Positions 5,305 to 10,654 of a stretch of DNA of 10,654 nucleotides are shown piece after piece. This DNA comes from an uncultured Clostridia bacterium. Its GTDB lineage: Bacteria; Bacillota; Clostridia; Oscillospirales; CAG-272. The stretch lies in assembly GCA_904501765.1 (NCBI GenBank), contig CAJGCM010000069.1:1-10654 (forward strand), in the 5' to 3' direction. A program made the translations under genes and the position numbers. Numbering within the stretch: the stretch's first letter is position 1; each line of letters begins with the position of its first letter. The notes under the pieces are model-generated. The model was given only the letters and a program-made list of their open reading frames with translations. It had not been told where the DNA came from and searched no databases.

Positions 5305-6315
5305 CTAAAGCGTTAAAGTCTTACTGTCCTTATAAAGCCAGGCGAAAAAGTCTTTTTTTATAATGGATTTTAGTCTGTCCTTTTCTTTTTCACAAACGAA
5401 GGCGCTATCGGCTGCCGTTAAGGCTATCGAAAGAAGCTCCTCGTCCGAAAGCCCCAGCGTGTCCTTCACTAACATATATTCTTTTCTGAGGGTAGTATCC
5501 GACACAGTTTTGTTATCAGTATTTACGGTAACGGTGACACCGAGGTCTAAAAATTTCTTCAAAGGGTAAGCGTCAAAATCTGACACGACTCCCGTCTGAA
5601 TATTGCTCGTTGGACACAGCTCCAGGGTCACACATCTCTCCTTGAGCATTTTTACAGTCTCCGGAGAGCTGACAGCTCTAACTCCGTGACCGATTCTTAC
5701 AGCCCCTGCTCGCAATGCCGCCAAAACGCTCTGTGCCCCTGATGCCTCTCCGGCGTGTACGGTTATCGGGATATTTTTGGCTCTCGCCTCAGAGAAAATA
5801 TATTCGAAATTTTTTGTCGGATATTTCGACTCGTCCCCTGCAAGGTCTATCGCCGCAACGCCTTTTCCCAAGAATTCCGAGGCAACCTTCACAGTTTCCA
5901 AATTTTCCATGATGTTCCCTTCGCCTCTCATACAGCATAGCAAAAGATTTGCTGATATACCGAACTCCTCTTTGCCGCAAGTAAGACCTTCTATAGCGGA
6001 TAAAACTATATCCCTCTGAGCCGCCCCACCACCTGTATGAAGAGCTGGTGCAAAACGAATTTCTGCATAAATTATTCCCTCCTCCGCAAGGCTCATCAAA
6101 AGGCTTCGCACAGCATATTTGACAGCGTCGGGAGAGGACAAAAGCTTAAGGGGAAGGTCGAATTTTTCTAAATATTCTGTAAGTGAGGTATAAGTTTCCG
6201 ACACACAAAGAGAACCCTTTATATCTGTCGGAAGCTCTACTCCGTTCAGTGTCGCAAGATGCGCCGCATCCCGAACGCTTAGCGAGCCGTCAAGATGCAA
6301 GTGTAAATCTATCAT
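5305..6315 (-). CDS. add: Adenosine deaminase
   Basis: This zinc enzyme hydrolyses adenosine (and deoxyadenosine) to inosine, feeding the PNP encoded just downstream. I start it at ATG 6315 (MIDLHLHLDG), which AGGAGG precedes by 4 bases. A GTG at 6330 is in frame, but its first codons are the Shine-Dalgarno itself. The 336-residue product shows the family metal ligands: HLHLDGS (His5, His7), HAGE (187-190, with the catalytic Glu190), HGVR (His210), and NTD (Asp267). DLAGDE (157-162) is the usual pocket motif. After the zinc Asp the sequence reads TDN, where many members have TDD; I recall TDN in other clostridial homologs. The stop is TAG at 5305-5307. No clear promoter lies in the 80 bp upstream, where a terminator separates it from the GH2-like gene. 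Confidence 0.93.
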   Translation of the reverse strand: MIDLHLHLDGSLSVRDAAHLATLNGVELPTDIKGSLCVSETYTSLTEYLEKFDLPLKLLSSPDAVKYAVRSLLMSLAEEGIIYAEIRFAPALHTGGGAAQRDIVLSAIEGLTCGKEEFGISANLLLCCMRGEGNIMENLETVKVASEFLGKGVAAIDLAGDESKYPTKNFEYIFSEARAKNIPITVHAGEASGAQSVLAALRAGAVRIGHGVRAVSSPETVKMLKERCVTLELCPTSNIQTGVVSDFDAYPLKKFLDLGVTVTVNTDNKTVSDTTLRKEYMLVKDTLGLSDEELLSIALTAADSAFVCEKEKDRLKSIIKKDFFAWLYKDSKTLTL

Positions 6316-6333
6316 ATATCCTCCTCGCACATA

Positions 6334-6343
6334 CTGAATTCAG
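6334..6343. promoter_or_regulatory. Perfect 10-bp palindrome upstream of add
   Basis: CTGAATTCAG is self-complementary and lies about 20 bases before the add start, between the terminator and the Shine-Dalgarno. A regulator site is possible, but a 10-bp palindrome alone is weak evidence. Confidence 0.2.
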
Positions 6344-6353
6344 ATATCTACAA

Positions 6354-6384
6354 AAGGGCGGCTGATACAAACCTCGCCGCCCTT
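6354..6384 (-). terminator. Terminator after the GH2-like gene
   Basis: The perfect 9-bp stem AAGGGCGGC/GCCGCCCTT (6354-6362 with 6376-6384) has a 13-nt loop. On the minus strand it ends in CCCTTTTG. It begins 12 bases after the GH2-like stop codon. The T-tract is short, so partial read-through into add is possible. Confidence 0.7.
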
Positions 6385-6396
6385 ACCGTCCTTGTT

Positions 6397-8637
6397 TTAT
6401 CTACCTACATCATACAAGCTTCTGACTTTAATCAGCGACTCAAGCGCCTCAGGCGCCATAACACTGTCCGTGGTTATTTTAACCTTCACGGCAACGCCCT
6501 CTCTTAAATCAAAATAATTGTCCGACAGGCGTAAATCAAGCTCCTCTGCCGATATTTCTATACCAAGCGCCAAGGCTCTCGCCTTAAGAGTCAGCTCAAA
6601 TTCCTTACCTGCTCCTTTAAGTTCCTTTGTTATTTCCGGTTTCTTCAGGTTGAATTTCTTCGCAGGTGTGAAAAGCCGAACCCCCTCAAAATCTACAACC
6701 TTTTCTCCGGATAGCTCATAGGCTATGTAAAAGTCCTCAACCTCTCCGTTTATGTATTTTGAATAATCCAATGTTCCCACTGACACGTAGCTTCCGCCAT
6801 CAACCGTAACCGCAAAAGAATTTTCAGTAACACACTTATCGTCGGAGGTGTAAAGCGCACAGGTGAGCTTTCCTTCGTATGGCTTAAGCCCATCACAGCA
6901 AACTCCAAGGCTTACGCATTCTCCACTTACCTCCACTATTGGAATAACCGGAGAGAAGAAACGGCGAGCCGCATAATTCAGCGCCTTTTCCCTTAGGAAA
7001 AAGTCTACACGGGAGGGGGTTAATGCAGGGTATGAGTCGTTAAACCTACGGAATATAGCCGTTGTGACAAAGCTTCTTTCTTTGCGCATTTTTTCCACAG
7101 AACGTTCCATTTTACGAGCTGTGGAAAGCTGGGACAGATATATAAGGCTGCTCGTATCATATGCATATCTGTACTCGTAGGAAAGCTCAGAGAGCATATC
7201 ACCGATAGCTCCCTCATAACCCACTCTTTCCTCTATCTTGGGGCTTAGTATATTGACGTCCTCATTTGCAAATGACCTCAGAGTTTTCATATCGGGTATG
7301 GATATTACATCGGATTTCCCGTACGGCAGCTCGTCTGAAGGATAGGTGCCCTCGTTTTCAAAATAAAGCTTTCCTTCAGGCATATAAGCTCCGTATATTG
7401 GCAAGGTTATTCTCTTCGCCGCATCAATGAATTCGGCGAGCGCACCATCTGAAATATCAGGAGAGCCGCATTCCTTAACAACGGAAAGATTACTTACGAT
7501 AACCGACGGGTGACGTGAGAGGGCGCATACAACCCAATCAAGCTCTTCCCTTTTTGTCATAACAAAGGCTGTGTCCACAAGGGAGGTTTCGTAGTTAATA
7601 TACAAATCCTGCCACACGACTATTCCGTATTTATCGCATAGGGTATAAAAATCCTCGAAGGGATATGCTTCAAAAAATCCCGCTTTAAAGGTGTTCACCC
7701 TCGCCTTAACAGCAAGTTTTATAAGCGCTTCGGTATTTTCTTTCTTTATTAGCGGCAAAACTACGTTTTCCTTGCAATATTCGCCGCCAAGAGCGAGAAA
7801 TGGTCTACCATTTATGCGCAAAGCGAGGCTGCCACCGTCGCCAAACTCTGCCGACAGTTCTCGCAAACCAACCTGAAATTCAGCAGAATCCTCCACCTCA
7901 CCGTGACTGTAAAGTGACACTGTCAGCTTGTAAAGATTAGGCGTTCCCATAGTATGAGGCCACCACAAAACGGGGTCGGGTACGCTGACCGTTCCCAGAC
8001 CTGCGCGAATTGCTCCGAAATACACCTTACCCACAGGCGAAACCAGGGTTATAACAGAGTTCAATTCCGAACACGCCCCGAGGGTTGAGAGGCTAACGGT
8101 GAGATTAACCTTACCGTTTTCGTGACTTTGTGAAACCCCCACGCTTCTTATAATTCCGTGGTTGGTGGCAACAATTTCCACGCCGCCGAGAATTCCGAGG
8201 TCGGGCACGCAAGCATAGCTCGGCTCGTACTGGGACACCTTCTCATAAAAAGGCAATGGCTCAGAGCAACGCAACGTAACCTCGTTATCCCCCTCAACGG
8301 CTATATCACCAATTTCAAAGAAAAAGCGCCTATTAGCGTTATCTATCACTCCAAAGCTCTTCCCGTTTACCAAAACCTCAGCCTTCGCCATTATCTTATC
8401 AAGCGAAAGATACACGTACTTTGAAGACACAACGCCCCTGTTAAGCTTAACTGTTGCCGAAAAGACGCAATTTTTTATTCCTCCGAGTGAATATCTGCCT
8501 TCTCTTTCGGAAACGAAGGCGGAATCCACATATCCCTTATCCAAAAAAACGGAATACAAGGAGCAAGGGGGAGTACAGGGGATATTTTCATACTCTGCCG
8601 CAGACAGGGTGAAATTTTTAACCTCGCATTTAATCAT
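6397..8637 (-). CDS. GH2 / beta-mannosidase-like protein lacking the catalytic motifs
   Basis: This 746-residue cytoplasmic protein (no signal peptide) has the glycoside hydrolase family 2 layout. It has an N-terminal jelly-roll sugar-binding domain (about 1-160), an immunoglobulin-like domain ending in LWWPHTMGTPNLYKL (224-238), a TIM-barrel-like part (about 270-565) and C-terminal beta domains. Barrel landmarks are INGRPFLALGGEY, FYTLCDKYGIVVWQD (330-344), SRHPSVI (374-380) and YAARRFFSPV (555-564), as in beta-mannosidases. However, the GNNE acid/base motif after HPSV reads VSNLSVVKE. The SEFG nucleophile region before the TLRSF segment reads GKSDVISIPD. The WGGG(V/I)YE loop is replaced by FKAGFFEAYP, and WQLND by FRRFND. 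Hydrolysis looks lost, so it may bind carbohydrate or be a scaffold. It has its own promoter; ATG 8637 with GAGAGG upstream. Confidence 0.8.
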   Translation of the reverse strand: MIKCEVKNFTLSAAEYENIPCTPPCSLYSVFLDKGYVDSAFVSEREGRYSLGGIKNCVFSATVKLNRGVVSSKYVYLSLDKIMAKAEVLVNGKSFGVIDNANRRFFFEIGDIAVEGDNEVTLRCSEPLPFYEKVSQYEPSYACVPDLGILGGVEIVATNHGIIRSVGVSQSHENGKVNLTVSLSTLGACSELNSVITLVSPVGKVYFGAIRAGLGTVSVPDPVLWWPHTMGTPNLYKLTVSLYSHGEVEDSAEFQVGLRELSAEFGDGGSLALRINGRPFLALGGEYCKENVVLPLIKKENTEALIKLAVKARVNTFKAGFFEAYPFEDFYTLCDKYGIVVWQDLYINYETSLVDTAFVMTKREELDWVVCALSRHPSVIVSNLSVVKECGSPDISDGALAEFIDAAKRITLPIYGAYMPEGKLYFENEGTYPSDELPYGKSDVISIPDMKTLRSFANEDVNILSPKIEERVGYEGAIGDMLSELSYEYRYAYDTSSLIYLSQLSTARKMERSVEKMRKERSFVTTAIFRRFNDSYPALTPSRVDFFLREKALNYAARRFFSPVIPIVEVSGECVSLGVCCDGLKPYEGKLTCALYTSDDKCVTENSFAVTVDGGSYVSVGTLDYSKYINGEVEDFYIAYELSGEKVVDFEGVRLFTPAKKFNLKKPEITKELKGAGKEFELTLKARALALGIEISAEELDLRLSDNYFDLREGVAVKVKITTDSVMAPEALESLIKVRSLYDVGR

Positions 8638-8652
8638 ATGAACCTCTCATAT

Positions 8653-8665
8653 GCCGCATAGCGGC
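8653..8665 (-). promoter_or_regulatory. Leader hairpin next to the GH2-like ribosome site
   Basis: The perfect 5-bp stem GCCGC-ata-GCGGC lies in the short 5' leader, about 10 bases upstream of GAGAGG. Both strands of the flanks carry CATATG. It could modulate translation or RNA stability; function is not shown. Confidence 0.3.
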
Positions 8666-8689
8666 CACAAAATTAAAAGCTTTTTTATT

Positions 8690-8718
8690 ATTATAGCATT
8701 TATTTTAAATATTTTCAA
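8690..8718 (-). promoter_or_regulatory. Sigma-A promoter of the GH2-like gene
   Basis: On the minus strand, TTGAAA (8713-8718), 17 bp and a perfect TATAAT (8690-8695). The predicted transcript starts about 45 bases before the ATG. It is divergent from the lipoprotein promoter about 100 bp away. Confidence 0.8.
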
Positions 8719-8813
8719 CTCTTATTGCAAAGTAATTTTGCACAAAGGGGTTGACTTTTTTTGTATATTGTTACGAATTTTAACCTTGTGGGACTTTTTT
8801 TGCCAATCCCCTA

Positions 8814-8842
8814 TTGAACTTGATTTAGATTTGTGTTAAAAT
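8814..8842 (+). promoter_or_regulatory. Sigma-A promoter of the lipoprotein gene
   Basis: TTGAAC (8814-8819), a 17-bp spacer and TAAAAT (8837-8842). An alternative pairing TTGATT/TAAGAT overlaps it slightly downstream. The rest of the divergent region (8719-8813) is AT-rich without further recognisable sites. Confidence 0.65.
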
Positions 8843-8882
8843 AAGATAACTCAAAATATGTTTTCCCGAATGGAGATTTAAA

Positions 8883-9530
8883 ATGAAAAAGCTTTTATCC
8901 CTGTTCCTTTGCGTGGTTTTAGCTCTCACGACTGCCTTTGCTCTCGTAGGATGTGGTCCCGAGACTCCCGATGACGAGGGTGGAAAGGATGCAAAATATA
9001 CCGTCACCTTCGATTCGCAGGAGGGAAGCGCTGTGGCTGCGCAGACAGTAAAAAAAGACGGTCTCGTTACTAAGCCTACTGACCCGACAAGAGAGGGCTA
9101 CGACTTCCTTGGCTGGTTCAAGGGTACCGAAAAAGATGCCGCTGCGTGGAATTTCAAATCCGATAAGGTTAACAAAAACGTTACTCTTTACGCAAAATGG
9201 ACGGAGGCAGAGCCTACCCCCGAATACACCGTTGAGTTCGTTCTTAACGGCGGTACTCCTTTGATTGACCCTCAGTCGGTTAAAGAAGGTGAACTTGTCG
9301 TAAAGCCTGACGATCCTTCAAGAACCGGTTACACCTTCCTTGGCTGGTACACGTCTACCGCTGCTACCGAGGACGATAAGTGGGATTTCGAAAACGATAC
9401 GGTTACCAAGAATATAACCCTTACCGCTATCTGGAAAATGAACACGGGTGAAGACACTGAGGAAGAGATTCCCGATATAAACGAGGACGAGAAAGACTCT
9501 GGCACAAGACTTCCCGAGGTTATTCCGTAA
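8883..9530 (+). CDS. Lipoprotein with two InlB B-type (Listeria-Bacteroides) repeats
   Basis: This 215-residue secreted lipoprotein has a charged start and a hydrophobic signal segment, with lipobox LVGC placing the modified Cys at residue 24. After an acidic linker come two repeats of the Flg_new / InlB B-repeat family: residues 39-106 (ending EGYDFLGWF...VTLYAKW) and 114-184 (ending TGYTFLGWY...ITLTAIW). Each has the family's GY-x-FLGW core and terminal W, a beta-grasp-like fold. A 30-residue Asp/Glu-rich tail follows, with no LPXTG or cell-wall anchor. Two repeats are few; related surface proteins usually carry them next to adhesive or catalytic domains. A role at the cell surface (binding or spacer) is inferred only. 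ATG 8883 has GGAG 7 bases upstream, a promoter, and a terminator after it, so it is monocistronic. Confidence 0.9.
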   Translation: MKKLLSLFLCVVLALTTAFALVGCGPETPDDEGGKDAKYTVTFDSQEGSAVAAQTVKKDGLVTKPTDPTREGYDFLGWFKGTEKDAAAWNFKSDKVNKNVTLYAKWTEAEPTPEYTVEFVLNGGTPLIDPQSVKEGELVVKPDDPSRTGYTFLGWYTSTAATEDDKWDFENDTVTKNITLTAIWKMNTGEDTEEEIPDINEDEKDSGTRLPEVIP

Positions 9531-9577
9531 AGCATATAGCTTTTTCGGCTAAAAAGGATTAAAATTCATAAAAAGAT

Positions 9578-9640
9578 AAAAAGGCGGTTTTACGCAGATA
9601 CTCCGACGAGAGTGCCACGCAAGACCGCCTTTTTTATTTT
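9578..9640. terminator. Bidirectional terminator between the lipoprotein and YgjV-like genes
   Basis: The stem AAAAAGGCGGT (9578-9588) pairs with ACCGCCTTTTT (9624-9634), with an inner ACTC/GAGT hairpin and TTTTTATTTT at the end. The minus strand ends in TTTTTATCTTTTT, so it also serves the convergent membrane-protein gene. Sequence 9641-9709 holds only a short GCCTTCGGC hairpin. Confidence 0.85.
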
Positions 9641-9709
9641 GCCGCCGACGGTCATAACACGCCTTCGGCTTAATCAACGGGGGTTAGCTATTAAACATTT
9701 GCCGTTTCT

Positions 9710-10255
9710 TTAAAGCTTTCTTAAGCGGAATCCGCCGCGCCGCCTTTTCATAGTTCCAAGCAGCCATTTTGAAAAATCAAAAGCTCTGGCAAGAGCAAAG
9801 ACAAGCGCTACCGCAAGATTGGTTATTCCCGTTACGTAATCGGCAATCATAAACGAATAATAAGACCAAAGAAAAAGATTCATCATAGCGACGAACTTTA
9901 TTTCCCGCTCGTCCTCCGCATAATACGAGCCTACCGTCAGCACGAGGGTTGCTATAATCGGAATTAATCCGAAAAGCCCACCCGTGTTGAATATGAGCCC
10001 CAATCCTACGGTCAAAAAGCAAAACACAAGCATTATGGGCAGAGTAAACTTCCCTGCAAGAATTACAAAATTCCTCACAACGCCTACCGCCAAGGATACG
10101 GCGCCCGTCAGCGAGGATAAAAGCACCTGTGATACCCCGAGGGTTAATGAGTCTAAGAGCTGACATACGAATACGCCTCTTTTCGTTCTTGACAATACGC
10201 CGAGGCTCATAAAAAACGCCGCAAGAGCGGATAAAAAATTTGCGCTTGCTACCAC
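9710..10255 (-). CDS. YgjV-like inner membrane protein
   Basis: This 181-residue, very hydrophobic protein has about six to seven membrane segments (roughly 4-22, 28-47, 50-68, 72-89, 93-110, 122-138 and 141-157). Its C-terminus is strongly basic (MKRRRGGFRLRKL) and probably cytoplasmic. The pattern SRTKRGVFVCQLLDS, then a LTGA segment and GVVRN (57-62), resembles the YgjV / Imp-YgjV family, whose function is not established. Start: GTG 10255, with AGGAGG 8 bases upstream; an ATG start is absent at this end. It is divergent from the next plus-strand gene and convergent with the lipoprotein gene. I see no strong minus-strand promoter. The family call is tentative; the membrane-protein call is firm. 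Confidence 0.75.
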   Translation of the reverse strand: MVASANFLSALAAFFMSLGVLSRTKRGVFVCQLLDSLTLGVSQVLLSSLTGAVSLAVGVVRNFVILAGKFTLPIMLVFCFLTVGLGLIFNTGGLFGLIPIIATLVLTVGSYYAEDEREIKFVAMMNLFLWSYYSFMIADYVTGITNLAVALVFALARAFDFSKWLLGTMKRRRGGFRLRKL

Positions 10256-10312
10256 TTATTTGTCCTCCTATCCGTTTTTTCTATTTTTCCGTAATACCGG
10301 ATTTTTAAACTC

Positions 10313-10341
10313 TTGATTTTAAAGAAAGTAAGTGGTATAAT
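10313..10341 (+). promoter_or_regulatory. Sigma-A promoter of the last gene
   Basis: TTGATT (10313-10318), a 17-bp spacer and a perfect TATAAT (10336-10341), preceded by GTGG. Its layout is very close to that of the MATE gene promoter at 2864-2892. Confidence 0.8.
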
Positions 10342-10426
10342 AAATCCAAAAGGCTCGGGCATTATACAAAATTCCCGTTTTTATATTTGAATTGCTACTA
10401 TTTCACCAAGTGAAGGAAGGCTTTTT

Positions 10427-10654
10427 GTGAACACATTAACAAAAGATTTTTTTGAAAGATTAAAGGATACCTTTTACAAAAATTTCAAGCTCACTCGCCT
10501 ATATGCGGCTTATCTTGAAAATTACCCTGAAATCATTACACGGGATATGGTTGATACCCTCTGCGAGGGGGGATTTATAGGCAAGAAAGAGGCTATTGTG
10601 GCCCTTCTTTCCGAGATTTTCGGGTTGCGACAGGAGGATTGTGAGGACAGGTAC
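10427..10654 (+). CDS. Unidentified protein, N-terminal 76 codons
   Basis: The frame starts at GTG 10427 with AAGGAAGG about 8 bases upstream, and runs open to the window end. It is about 85 bp downstream of a consensus promoter. The visible part is a soluble, probably helical protein beginning MNTLTKDFFERLKDTFYKNF, with a mixture of basic and acidic residues and later GGFIGKKEAIVALLSEIFGL. There is no signal peptide or membrane segment. The RLYAAYLENYPEIITRDMVD part suggests packed helices, but I do not recognise a family and assign no function. Confidence 0.75.
   Translation, partial: MNTLTKDFFERLKDTFYKNFKLTRLYAAYLENYPEIITRDMVDTLCEGGFIGKKEAIVALLSEIFGLRQEDCEDRY

Noticed and set aside
2864..10341. 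Shared regulon for the MATE gene and the last gene because their promoters look alike
   Set aside because: The similarity is mostly the consensus boxes plus the TGG before -10, which is common in Firmicutes; not enough for a regulon.

Overview
The window looks like a chromosomal segment of an anaerobic Firmicute, probably an uncultured gut Clostridia member. This is inferred from strong AGGAGG ribosome binding sites, TTGACA-17-TATAAT type promoters, classic Rho-independent terminators and the gene families present. GC is moderate, and the intergenic DNA is AT-rich in the right half. It carries ordinary metabolic genes plus one unusual repeat-rich intergenic stretch (about 1.0 to 2.7 kb).

Layout. 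1-588 is the 3' part of a cysteine synthase (cysK), followed by a small AT-rich fibronectin-III-like ORF (679-1002) and a strong hairpin terminator. 1205-1509 (minus) is a frameshifted remnant of a probable extracellular protein, and 1510-1800 holds no gene. From 1801 to 2229 there is an intact minus-strand tRNA-Leu(CAG). Two structured repeat modules lie downstream of it. Each ends, on the minus strand, in an exact 20-nt copy of the tRNA-Leu 3' end including CCA, and each is followed by its own terminator hairpin. Just 5' of the tRNA sits a 23S-intervening-sequence-type four-helix-bundle ORF, interrupted by an in-frame TAA and flanked by 33-bp inverted repeats. The only good promoter for the tRNA lies on the far side of this element, so the element appears to be inserted between the tRNA and its promoter.

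2939-4270 is a MATE-family transporter with its own promoter. It converges with a minus-strand block: a GH2/beta-mannosidase-like protein that has lost its catalytic motifs (8637 to 6397), a terminator, adenosine deaminase (add, 6315 to 5305) and trimeric purine nucleoside phosphorylase (punA, 5279 to 4455). add and punA are 25 bp apart and make a purine salvage pair: adenosine to inosine, then inosine to hypoxanthine plus ribose-1-phosphate.

8690-8842 is a divergent promoter region. It serves the GH2-like gene and a lipoprotein with two InlB B-type (Flg_new) repeats (8883-9530), which ends in a bidirectional terminator. A YgjV-like membrane protein (minus) and the first 76 codons of an unidentified gene (plus) close the window, divergently arranged.

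The most novel material is the tRNA-Leu tail module family, with compensatory changes in its central palindrome, together with the IVS-like element lodged between that tRNA and its promoter. The inactivated GH2 protein is the most interesting coding sequence. I could not run any search; family calls come from motif recognition.
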